Assembly: GCF_016839145.1 (NCBI RefSeq) | Contig: NZ_CP069304.1 | Coordinates: 310,001 to 374,000, forward strand | Origin: Shinella sp. PSBB067 | Lineage (GTDB): Bacteria > Pseudomonadota > Alphaproteobacteria > Rhizobiales > Rhizobiaceae | Direction: 5' to 3' | DNA: 64,000 nucleotides | Shown: piece after piece, positions 35,158 through 42,866 of the stretch | Position numbering within the stretch: position 1 is the stretch's first letter | How the letters are laid out: the number at the start of each line of letters is the position of its first letter | The notes under the pieces: generated by a model | Databases searched by the model: none | Seen by the model: only the letters and a program-made list of their open reading frames with translations | Told to the model about the DNA's origin: nothing | Program-made: the position numbers and the translations under genes

Positions 35158-36282
35158 CTATCCGTTGGCTGCTACGATCTGGTGTCCGTCGTTGTCGACG
35201 AACGCCTGCTCCGCATAGAAGCCGAGCTTCCTGATGGTCGGCAGGTCGTTGAAGGAGAAGAGGCAGGCATCCTCGCCGGACCGGGTGTTGCAGTGTTCGT
35301 GCCACATCCAGGACGGTACGCAGAAGATGTCCTTCTCCTTCCAGTCGAACCGCTGCCCGTCGATGATGGAATATCCCTCGCCCCTGGCCACCTGATAGAT
35401 GACATTGCCGGTGTGGCGATGGGCCTTGGTATGCTCGCCGGGCCTCAGAAGCTGCATGTTCGCGCCCATCGTCAGCATCGGGTCGTCGCCGCTGACCGGG
35501 TTGACATAGCGCATGATCACGCCGTCGTAGGGAGAGCCGTCGGTCGCTTTCGAGTATTTCAGGAGCGCCTCGTAGGTCGGGTCCCAGGCGAACTTGAGCA
35601 GCGGGGAGTAGGGCTTGTCCCACTTGTCCAGCTCGGGCCTCAGCCCGGCATTGCCGTAGGTGAGGGGGCTGTCGTTGAGCGGCAGCGTCACGGTCTGGTA
35701 CTCGTCCGGATGCACCGCGTAGAAATTCGATTCCAGCGCGTTGGTCAGGGGAATGTCGAGGCCGTCCTGCCACATGGAGATTTCGCCGTCCTCGGCGATG
35801 CCGTGCTCATGCCAGGTGCCGTTGGGCGTGATGACGAAGTCGCGCCCGCCCAGCTCCACCTTGTGGCCGTCGACGACCGTGTAGGCGCCCTTGCCCTCCA
35901 TGATGAACCGCAGGGCGGAAGCGGCGTGCTTGTGCGCGCCCGCGCGCTCGCCGGGCTTCATCACCTGGAGGCCGGAAAAGAGCCAGCCGCAGGCCGCGCT
36001 CACCTCGGTCCGCCTGGGGTTGCGCAGGTAGACCACCCGGCGACCGGCGTCTTCCGGCCGGACGAGGTCGATCGCACGCAGCACCTGGCGTCTCAGTTCG
36101 GCGTTGCGCCACAGGACCGGTTCCGAGTTCGGGGTCGGCTGCCACGGCTCGATCTTGTTGGCGACGGTCCAGAGGGCGCCGGTCTTCAGCTTGTCCAGGT
36201 CGGCATAGTAGGCCTCGAGTTCGGCATTGTCCCGTACGCGGGCACGTCCGAAGACGTCGTCACTTTGCGCGGTGTTCGGCAT
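35158..36282 (-). CDS. Gentisate 1,2-dioxygenase-family ring-cleaving enzyme
   Basis: A 374-aa bicupin Fe(II) dioxygenase. The first cupin has GERAGAHKHAASALRFIMEGKGAYTVVDGHK (His117, His119) and GTWHEHG (His158). The second has GEHTKAHRHTGNVIYQVARGEGYSIIDG and WMWHEH. This pattern matches gentisate, salicylate and 1-hydroxy-2-naphthoate 1,2-dioxygenases. With the following hydrolase and maleate isomerase, gentisate ring opening to maleylpyruvate is the best call. Salicylate or an aminated analogue remains possible because the family is promiscuous. It is second in the operon, 27 bases after the nitrilase gene. Confidence 0.9.
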   Translation of the reverse strand: MPNTAQSDDVFGRARVRDNAELEAYYADLDKLKTGALWTVANKIEPWQPTPNSEPVLWRNAELRRQVLRAIDLVRPEDAGRRVVYLRNPRRTEVSAACGWLFSGLQVMKPGERAGAHKHAASALRFIMEGKGAYTVVDGHKVELGGRDFVITPNGTWHEHGIAEDGEISMWQDGLDIPLTNALESNFYAVHPDEYQTVTLPLNDSPLTYGNAGLRPELDKWDKPYSPLLKFAWDPTYEALLKYSKATDGSPYDGVIMRYVNPVSGDDPMLTMGANMQLLRPGEHTKAHRHTGNVIYQVARGEGYSIIDGQRFDWKEKDIFCVPSWMWHEHCNTRSGEDACLFSFNDLPTIRKLGFYAEQAFVDNDGHQIVAANG

Positions 36283-36309
36283 GATCGCTTCCTTTCGTTG
36301 CTAAAAGGC

Positions 36310-37344
36310 TCAAAGACTCTCGATTGCGGACTGAGGGGCCGCGTCCTCTTCGCCGGGTCGTCCGCCGGCGTCCGGCTGCCGGGTGTTGATCGGTTGCTGC
36401 GGGGCCCGGTTGACGTGGAGCTGGAAGACATCGAAACGGTTGTAGTGGCCGACGATGTCGTGCATCTGCTTCGGCTGGATGCAGCGGGCAAGGTCGATGT
36501 CCGCGTAGACGATGCCCTCGTCGTCGATCAGCCCGTTGCCGATCACGCGTCCGTCAGGACCGATGATCCCGGAGAAGGCGCTGGATTTCCGCTCGAGGAG
36601 CGCGCGCGCGTCGGGCCTGATCGTCTCCATCGCCGCGATGATCTCGTCCGACACGGTGGAGGTCGAGATGATCGTGAAGACCTTGCCTTCAAAGCTGTGC
36701 GACTGGCCGCGCAGCTTGATGGCCTCGGCCATGTCGTAGTCGGGCGGCGCCACCGGCAGGGAAATGTAGCTTGCCGTATGAACGAGCTCCCCCTGCGCCA
36801 GAAGGGAAAAGCGGGCCAGCGTATTGGTGTTTTCACCGCAGGCGAGGCCGCCGAGCGGGCCGATCTGCGTGTCGTAGACCTTCAGGCTCGACCCGTCGCC
36901 GCCGGTCCATGTCAGCTTCTCCGCCCAGGTGGGCACGAGCTTGCGGTGCTTGCCGAGGATCCTGCCGTCCGGCCCGATGAAGACCAGCGTGTTGTAGAGG
37001 GCGCCGAGCGAAACAGGGCTGCGCTCGTTCACGCCGATGACGACGTAGGCATCGTTGGCTGCGGCGGCGGCGCAAACCGTCTCGATTTCAGGACCTGGCA
37101 GGAACACCGACGAGCGGACGAGCTTTTCGAACCAGGCGCTGCCGGTGACCGGATCGGTGATCCAGCTCCAGTATGGATACCCCGGAATGAAGACTTCCGG
37201 GAAAACGACGAGGCGGGCGCCATTGCGCGCGGCTTCGCCAATGAGGCCAGCCGCCTTCTGCGCGGTTTTCGCCGCGTCGAGGAAGACCGGACTGGATTGG
37301 ACCGCCGCGGCTTTGAACCGCGGGAATTCCTTATCCGGCAGCAT
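36310..37344 (-). CDS. Nitrilase (carbon-nitrogen hydrolase family)
   Basis: A 344-aa enzyme that hydrolyses nitriles to carboxylates and ammonia. The catalytic triad is visible: Glu in LVVFPEVFIPGYPYW, Lys in GKHRKLVPTWAEKL, and Cys in GGLACGENTNTLARF. The last context matches true nitrilases rather than amidases or beta-ureidopropionases. ATG at 37344 is preceded by GGGAGG at four bases; an upstream in-frame Met-Met at 37374 has no ribosome site. It heads the gentisate operon and may generate an aromatic acid entering the pathway. It is divergent from iorA; the 216-bp gap holds a perfect palindrome and AT-rich promoter-like sequence. Confidence 0.92.
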   Translation of the reverse strand: MLPDKEFPRFKAAAVQSSPVFLDAAKTAQKAAGLIGEAARNGARLVVFPEVFIPGYPYWSWITDPVTGSAWFEKLVRSSVFLPGPEIETVCAAAAANDAYVVIGVNERSPVSLGALYNTLVFIGPDGRILGKHRKLVPTWAEKLTWTGGDGSSLKVYDTQIGPLGGLACGENTNTLARFSLLAQGELVHTASYISLPVAPPDYDMAEAIKLRGQSHSFEGKVFTIISTSTVSDEIIAAMETIRPDARALLERKSSAFSGIIGPDGRVIGNGLIDDEGIVYADIDLARCIQPKQMHDIVGHYNRFDVFQLHVNRAPQQPINTRQPDAGGRPGEEDAAPQSAIESL

Positions 37345-37409
37345 GAAGCCTCCCACCGGCGCGGCATGCATCATGCGGGGCGGCCGACGCTTCTTCGTTT
37401 CGGCATGAC

Positions 37410-37427
37410 GCGCGACCGCGGTCGCGC
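37410..37427. promoter_or_regulatory. Perfect 18-bp palindrome upstream of the nitrilase gene
   Basis: GCGCGACCGCGGTCGCGC reads identically on both strands. It lies 66 bases upstream of the nitrilase start in the divergent region to iorA, the usual place for an operator. No regulator for the minus-strand operon is adjacent except the MarR pair downstream of iorAB. Confidence 0.5.
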
Positions 37428-37526
37428 ACGCTCACGGATGGCATTGCGGTTCTCCTCCATCGGCTGGGCCCGGGCGTGCTTTCCGCAGTCGCTCTTGCAG
37501 GCCACTTGCTATATTTTACATATAAA

Positions 37527-37538
37527 GTTATGCATTAC
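37527..37538. promoter_or_regulatory. Candidate MarR-type operator before iorA
   Basis: GTTATGCATTAC is a 10/12 palindrome centred on ATGCAT in AT-rich DNA, 22 bases before the iorA ATG. It just overlaps a plausible -10 region following TTGCTA at 37506. Two MarR genes lie at the end of the same operon, so autoregulation is plausible. Confidence 0.35.
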
Positions 37539-37560
37539 CATATATTTTTTGGAGGGCGTG

Positions 37561-39714
37561 ATGGCGGAACGATCTTTCGCAAAAGAAGTGGAGCATTTGC
37601 GGCTCGGTGACGGGGAAGTGTTCGCCGGCGAGGGCATTCTCGCCATCACCAAGGCCCTGCTGCAGTCCGGCGTGTCCTATGTCGGGGGATACCAGGGTTC
37701 GCCCATCTCGCACCTGATGGACGTACTCGCCGACGCCAACGATATCCTCGACGAGCTGGGCGTGAACTTTCAGAGTTCGGCGAGCGAAGCGACGGCGGCG
37801 GCGATGCTGTCGGCGTCCGTGATGTATCCGTTGCGCGGCGCGGTGGCGTGGAAATCGACGGTGGGCACGAATGTCGCCTCCGATGCGCTGGCCAACCTGG
37901 CCTCGGGCGGCGTGACGGGCGGGGCGATGGTGATCGTCGGCGAGGACTACGGCGAGGGCTCCTCGATCATGCAGGAGCGCACGCATGCCTTCGCCATGAA
38001 GTCGCAGATGTGGTTGCTCGATCCGCGGCCGGAGCACGAATGCATCGTCAACCTGATCGAGAAGGGCTTCGAGCTTTCCGAGGTGTCCAACACCCCCGTC
38101 ATGCTCCAGGTTCGCGTCCGCTCCTGCCACATGACGGGCAGCTTTGTCGCGAAGGACAACAAGCGGCCGGACTTCACTATCGCCGACGCTCTCGAAAACC
38201 CGAAGCGGGACCTGAGCCGCATCGTTCTTCCGCCCGCCGCCTACGAGCACGAGCAGGAGAAGATCAGGCACCGCCTGCCGGCGGCAATCGAGTTCGTCCG
38301 CGCAAACAGGCTCAACGAGTTCTTCGGCGAGAAGACCGGAAAGACCGGGATCATCACCCAAGGCGGCATGTATAACAGCGTCATAAGGGCGTTGCAGTTC
38401 CTCGGCCTCAGCGATGCCTACGGCACGACCCGCCTTCCCATCTATGTGATGAATGTCGGCTACCCGACGATCAGCAGCGAGGTGGAGGAGTTCTGCAGCG
38501 GCCTCGACGCCGTCCTGGTCGTAGAGGAGGGCCAGCCGGAATATATCGAGCAGGCCATCACGACGGTTCTGGCGCGGGGAGCGATCCCCGTGACGGTTCG
38601 CGGCAAGGCCTATCTTCCGATGGGCGGAGACTACACCGCCGCCGTTCTGACCAGGGGGATCGAAGGTTTCCTCAACGATTTCGATCCGCAGCAACTCGGC
38701 AACCGGCCGCCGAGGCCCGATGTCGCGCCCGTTCTCGCGCAGCCCGCCGTCGCCAGGCTCAAGGACGTCGTGCCGGCGCGGCCCCCCGGGCTTTGCACGG
38801 GTTGTCCGGAGCGGCCGATATTCGCCGCGATGAAAATGGTCGAGGAGGAACTCGGCGCCCACCACGTCTCTGCGGACATCGGCTGCCACCTGTTCTCCAT
38901 CCTGCCGCCGTTCAACATCGGTGCGACCACGATGGGCTTCGGCCTCGGGGCGGCGTCGGCCTCGGCGTTCAACGTCAAGGCGAAGAAGCGCTCGATCGCC
39001 ATCATGGGCGACGGAGGCTTCTGGCATAACGGCCTGACGAGCGGCATCGGCAATGCCGTGTTCAACAAGCACGACGGCGTCTTCCTCATCGTCGACAACT
39101 TCTATTCCTCCGCGACCGGCGGACAGGACATCCTCTCCTCGCGTGCCTTCAACAAGCGCCGCAAGACCAACAACTCCATCGTCGATGCGGTCCGCGGCAT
39201 CGGCGCCAAATGGGTGCGGCAGATCGATCGCACCTATGACGTGACGAAGATGCGCGCCGTGCTGAAGGAGGCCCTGACCACGAAGGAACAGGGGCCGAAG
39301 GTCATCGTCGCCTCCTCGGAATGCATGCTCAACCGGCAGCGCCGGGAAAAGCCAAGGGTCGCAAAGGCGATCAGCGGCGGCGCGCGCACGGTAACCGCGC
39401 GTTTCGGCGTGGACGAGGAGGTCTGCACCGGCGACCACGCCTGTATCCGGCTCTCCGGATGCCCTTCGCTCTCGGTCAAGCAACTGGACGATCCGTTGCG
39501 CGACGACCCGGTGGCGTCGATCGACAATACCTGTGTCGCCTGCGGCAATTGCGGCGAGGTGGCCGACGCGGCGGTGCTGTGTCCCTCGTTCTACCAGGCA
39601 GACGTCATTCACAACCCGAGCCGCCGGGACAGGCTGAAGGAGAGATTGACGGCGCCGCTGATCCGTTTCCTGCAGGCGCGCCAAGATCGGCTGGCCACGA
39701 GTTTCGAGGCGTGA
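37561..39714 (+). CDS. iorA: Indolepyruvate:ferredoxin oxidoreductase alpha subunit (IorA)
   Basis: A 717-aa thiamine-diphosphate and iron-sulfur enzyme that oxidatively decarboxylates aryl-pyruvates to aryl-acetyl-CoA. The N-terminal pyrimidine-binding domain includes LQSGVSYVGGYQGSPISHLMDVL. The C-terminal TPP domain has CTGCPERPIF and GDGGFWHNGLTSGIGNAV. The ferredoxin-like tail has cysteines in CTGDHACIRLSGCPS and NTCVACGNCGE...LCPSF. The frame stays open far upstream, but GGAGGG four bases before the ATG and the family N-terminus fix the start at 37561. It is first in the plus-strand operon, with iorB seven bases downstream. Confidence 0.92.
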   Translation: MAERSFAKEVEHLRLGDGEVFAGEGILAITKALLQSGVSYVGGYQGSPISHLMDVLADANDILDELGVNFQSSASEATAAAMLSASVMYPLRGAVAWKSTVGTNVASDALANLASGGVTGGAMVIVGEDYGEGSSIMQERTHAFAMKSQMWLLDPRPEHECIVNLIEKGFELSEVSNTPVMLQVRVRSCHMTGSFVAKDNKRPDFTIADALENPKRDLSRIVLPPAAYEHEQEKIRHRLPAAIEFVRANRLNEFFGEKTGKTGIITQGGMYNSVIRALQFLGLSDAYGTTRLPIYVMNVGYPTISSEVEEFCSGLDAVLVVEEGQPEYIEQAITTVLARGAIPVTVRGKAYLPMGGDYTAAVLTRGIEGFLNDFDPQQLGNRPPRPDVAPVLAQPAVARLKDVVPARPPGLCTGCPERPIFAAMKMVEEELGAHHVSADIGCHLFSILPPFNIGATTMGFGLGAASASAFNVKAKKRSIAIMGDGGFWHNGLTSGIGNAVFNKHDGVFLIVDNFYSSATGGQDILSSRAFNKRRKTNNSIVDAVRGIGAKWVRQIDRTYDVTKMRAVLKEALTTKEQGPKVIVASSECMLNRQRREKPRVAKAISGGARTVTARFGVDEEVCTGDHACIRLSGCPSLSVKQLDDPLRDDPVASIDNTCVACGNCGEVADAAVLCPSFYQADVIHNPSRRDRLKERLTAPLIRFLQARQDRLATSFEA

Positions 39715-39721
39715 GTGCAAG

Positions 39722-41290
39722 ATGAAAGATGATACTGTCAAGCTCGACCTGAAGGCCGTCGGTCCGGCAACAGAACGGCCCATATCGATCGCCATCGTTG
39801 CGATGGGGGGGCAGGGCGGGGGCGTGCTGACCGAATGGATCGTCGCTCTGGCCGAGCGGGAAGGATGGATCGCCCAGTCCACCTCGGTGCCGGGGGTTGC
39901 GCAGCGCACCGGCGCGACGATCTATTACGTCGAGATGATGCAGGCGAGCCCGGAGGGACGCAAGCCCGTTCTCGCGCAGATGCCGACCCCGGGCGATGTC
40001 GATGTGGTGATCGCTTCGGAATACATGGAGGCAGGCCGATCCATCCTGCGCGGCATCGTCACGCCGGATCGGACGACCCTGATCGCCTCGGACCACCGCG
40101 CGCTCTCGGTGACCGAGAAGATGGCGCCGGGCGAAAGCATCGCCGACAGCGGCGCGGTGACGGAGGCGGTTCACGCCACTGCGCGCCGCGAGATCATATT
40201 CGACCTCAACGCCGTCGCGGTCGAAAACGGGAGCGTCATTTCCGCCGCGCTTTTCGGCGCGCTGGCGGCGTCGGGCGCCCTCCCGTTCGCGCGGGATTCC
40301 TATATCGAGGTGATCCGTCTCGGAGGCAAGGGCGTCCAGGCCAGCGTCAGGACGTTCGATGCCGCCTTCGACCGGGCGACGAAAGGCCCGGCGCAACCAT
40401 CCCTGGTCGAGCAAGAGGACCATGCCGGCGCGCCGGTACCGGTCCGTCTGCCGGACCGAAAGGCCGATGCGTTGCTGCAGCGACTGCGGACCTCACTCCC
40501 GCAAGCCGCCCATGAGATCGCCTTTCTCGGGCTGAAGAAGGTCGTCGACTTCCAGGACGCGGCTTACGGAGCCGAATATCTCGATCTTCTCGGCGCGCTT
40601 CATGCGAGAGATGCTGCGGCGGACGGCGGGCAACACGGCTGGGCCTTCACCGTCGAGGCGGCCAAACACCTTGCGAACGCCATGGTCTATGACGACCTCA
40701 TCCGCGTCGCGCGGGCAAAGACGCGTACCGTCCGCCGCGAAAGGATCAGGAAGGAACTGGGGGTAGATGGCGACCGGATCGTCCGCACCACCGAGTACAT
40801 GCATCCCCGAATGGAGGAGTTCGTCTCCGCGCTTCCCATCGGCCTGGCGCGCTGGATCATCGCCCGTCGCGGCCTTTACGAATGGGCGGACAGGCGCATC
40901 AACAAGGGGCGCCGGGTGCAAACCTACTCGATGCGCTGGTTCCTGGCGCTCTATCTCATCGGCTCGATGCGCGGGACGCGCCGCTGGTCCTTGCGACATG
41001 AAACCGAGGTGAGGCACCGCGGGGAATGGCTGGCGGCGGCTACCGGCGCCCTGGCGTCCAACTACGCTCTGGCCGTCGGGATCCTCAGGTTCCGCAGGCT
41101 CATCAAGGGCTATTCGGACACCCATGTCAGAAGCCTGTCCAAGTTCGACAAGGTCATGCGGACGACCCTGAAAATCGCGGATCGCGACGACGCGGCCATG
41201 TGGGCCGGCCTGTTGCTGTCCGCCGCCGTCAAGGACCCCTCGCACGAGACCCTCGACGGCGTCATCAAAACAATAGAGACGATCCAATGA
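39722..41290 (+). CDS. Indolepyruvate oxidoreductase beta subunit with C-terminal extension (IorB-like)
   Basis: A 522-aa protein. Residues about 18-210 form the gamma-type catalytic domain of 2-oxoacid oxidoreductases (ISIAIVAMGGQGGGVLTEWIVALAEREGW, TSVPGVAQRTGATIYYVE). The remainder is a long helical domain like DUF6537 found fused to IorB in many proteobacteria (FLGLKKVVDFQDAAYGAEYLDLL, GLARWIIARRGLYEWADRRINKGRRVQTYSMRWFLALYLI). It forms the oxidoreductase with IorA. It overlaps the thioesterase gene by ATGA, so the aryl-acetyl-CoA product may be hydrolysed by the next protein. Confidence 0.9.
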   Translation: MKDDTVKLDLKAVGPATERPISIAIVAMGGQGGGVLTEWIVALAEREGWIAQSTSVPGVAQRTGATIYYVEMMQASPEGRKPVLAQMPTPGDVDVVIASEYMEAGRSILRGIVTPDRTTLIASDHRALSVTEKMAPGESIADSGAVTEAVHATARREIIFDLNAVAVENGSVISAALFGALAASGALPFARDSYIEVIRLGGKGVQASVRTFDAAFDRATKGPAQPSLVEQEDHAGAPVPVRLPDRKADALLQRLRTSLPQAAHEIAFLGLKKVVDFQDAAYGAEYLDLLGALHARDAAADGGQHGWAFTVEAAKHLANAMVYDDLIRVARAKTRTVRRERIRKELGVDGDRIVRTTEYMHPRMEEFVSALPIGLARWIIARRGLYEWADRRINKGRRVQTYSMRWFLALYLIGSMRGTRRWSLRHETEVRHRGEWLAAATGALASNYALAVGILRFRRLIKGYSDTHVRSLSKFDKVMRTTLKIADRDDAAMWAGLLLSAAVKDPSHETLDGVIKTIETIQ

Positions 41291-41775
41291 CAATTCCATC
41301 CGTGAAGGGAACCGCCGCGTCCCCGACACCGCTCACCCGCTCCGGCCTGCAGCCCGGCCTCTGGTCGACGAGGGTCGTGTTCAGGCATGGCCAGTGCGAT
41401 CCGGCCGGCATCGTCTATACGCCGAAATTCTTCGACGTCTTCAACCAGACCGTCGAGAAATGGTTCTGTGAAAGGCTCGGCGTGGATTACTACGAGGTCC
41501 TCGGGCCGCGCAGGATCGGGCTCGGCTATGCGGCCGCGTCGGCGACATTCTTCATCCCCTGCATGATGGGGGATGAAATCGAAGTATTCGTCGACGTCGA
41601 CAGGGTGGGGACCAAATCATACACGCTGGTCCTGCATGCATTCAAGGGAGACGGCGAAGCTCTGAGGGGGCAGTTCGTCACCGTCACGACTTCGCTTGCG
41701 ACCCACCAGTCGATCCCGATCCCCGAGGACATCCGCAAGGCGCTTGTTGTTTACTCTGAAACCGCAAGGCGATAA
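41287..41775 (+). CDS. Hotdog-fold acyl-CoA thioesterase (4-hydroxybenzoyl-CoA thioesterase-like)
   Basis: A 162-aa protein. The signature VVFRHGQCDPAGIVYTPKFFDVFNQTVEKWF contains the conserved aspartate of the Pseudomonas-type 4HBT active site, and SATFFIPCMMGDEIEVFVDVDRVGTKSYTLVLHAF forms the central sheet. ATG at 41287 overlaps the iorB stop (ATGA). It probably hydrolyses an aromatic acyl-CoA, possibly the IorAB product. It is followed by two MarR genes. Confidence 0.87.
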   Translation: MTIPSVKGTAASPTPLTRSGLQPGLWSTRVVFRHGQCDPAGIVYTPKFFDVFNQTVEKWFCERLGVDYYEVLGPRRIGLGYAAASATFFIPCMMGDEIEVFVDVDRVGTKSYTLVLHAFKGDGEALRGQFVTVTTSLATHQSIPIPEDIRKALVVYSETARR

Positions 41776-41817
41776 ATGTGCCGTCGATAGAGCGCATACG
41801 AAGAATCGGAACGATCG

Positions 41818-42345
41818 GTGCCGACTGAAAACAATCCTGGCTTCCATGAACACGATGTTGGAGACCACCACGGTACGGACCGGCAAGTCGCGGAAACCCG
41901 GCTCTGGCTTCAGGTCCTCAATGTCCATCGGATCATTTATGCAGACCTCAACGCTGCCCTTGCGGACCGCTTCGGGCTTTCCGTTCCCAAGTTCGATGTC
42001 CTTTCCCATCTCTACCGCTACCCGGAGGGGCTTTCGATGGGCGAACTGTCGAAGAAGCTCAAGGTCAGCAACGGAAATGTCTCGGGCCTCATCGCCCGCC
42101 TTCGCAAGGACGGCTATCTTCAAAAGGAAATGACCAGGTCGGACCGCAGGTCGTTCCAGGCGCGCCTTACCGAACGCGGCAGGACGGTATTCGAGGAGGC
42201 GCTGGACGTTCACAGGGACGTCGTGTCCAGGGCGATGGCGACCGCGAGCTCGGTCCAGATCGACGGCCTGACGGAGGGCCTGAAGACGCTGATCCGAAAA
42301 GACGCGACCCCATCCGAAGACGGCGGATCCGGACGACATCGATGA
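41818..42345 (+). CDS. MarR-family transcriptional regulator (first of pair)
   Basis: A 175-aa winged-helix protein: dimerisation helix LNVHRIIYADLNAALADRFGLSVPKFDVLSHLYRYPEGLS, recognition helix MGELSKKLKVSNGNVSGLIARLRKDGYLQKE, and a wing with the DRRSFQARLTERG motif. The start is GTG at 41818. It lies 42 bases after the thioesterase gene and overlaps the next MarR gene by ATGA. It is likely a repressor of the iorAB operon or of the nearby aromatic genes. MarR proteins of aromatic loci commonly sense aromatic acids or CoA thioesters. Confidence 0.9.
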   Translation: MPTENNPGFHEHDVGDHHGTDRQVAETRLWLQVLNVHRIIYADLNAALADRFGLSVPKFDVLSHLYRYPEGLSMGELSKKLKVSNGNVSGLIARLRKDGYLQKEMTRSDRRSFQARLTERGRTVFEEALDVHRDVVSRAMATASSVQIDGLTEGLKTLIRKDATPSEDGGSGRHR

Positions 42346-42845
42346 TTACTTCCAAAGACAAGGCGCTGCAAAAGTTTCCATTCAACAGCCGGGAGGAGAT
42401 GGAGAACTATCTGCCCTATCTCCTCAACCGGCTCGCGCGGGAATGGTCGATCATCCAGAACAAGGCCTTGCAGGAGCACGGCTGGACGGAAGCGATGATG
42501 CGCATCATGGCGTCGTTGCAGGCGCACGGCCAGCTCACGGTCAACGAGGCCGCGGCGATCTCCCTGATCGAGCAGTCCAGCGCCAGCCGGGTCATCGAGA
42601 GCCTGGTGAAGGCCGGCGAGGTCGTGCGCAAAATCTCCAGCAAGGATCAGCGCGTCCGCACGGTGGCGCTGACGAGCCGGGGCCGCAAGAAACTGCAGGA
42701 GGTCGCGCCGGCGATCAACGACATCTATTTCAAATTCGTCGCCGAGCTCGAATCGGACGAACTCAGGAATTGCATCCTGGGCCTGAGGAAGCTCGAGACG
42801 CGCCACGAGCGGACGGGACAGGGCCAAATGAACGACGTCGCTTGA
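42342..42845 (+). CDS. MarR-family transcriptional regulator (second of pair)
   Basis: A 167-aa winged-helix protein with LNRLAREWSIIQNKALQEHGWTEAMMRIMASLQAHGQLTVNEAAAISLIEQSSASRVIESLVKAGEVVRKI and a wing SSKDQRVRTVALTSRGRKKLQ. It overlaps the preceding MarR gene by four bases (ATGA). It is only distantly similar to its partner, so this is not a recent duplication. Two co-translated MarR proteins might form a heterodimer or answer to two effectors. It is convergent with the acyl-CoA ligase gene, 21 bases away, with no clear terminator between. Confidence 0.88.
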   Translation: MITSKDKALQKFPFNSREEMENYLPYLLNRLAREWSIIQNKALQEHGWTEAMMRIMASLQAHGQLTVNEAAAISLIEQSSASRVIESLVKAGEVVRKISSKDQRVRTVALTSRGRKKLQEVAPAINDIYFKFVAELESDELRNCILGLRKLETRHERTGQGQMNDVA

Positions 42846-42866
42846 ACCTGCGGTTCCTCCGGGCGC

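Noticed and set aside
34981..37560. Upstream extension of the iorA frame by about 860 codons
   Set aside because: It is antisense to the FAH hydrolase, gentisate dioxygenase and nitrilase. The iorA ATG at 37561 has its own ribosome site and family N-terminus.
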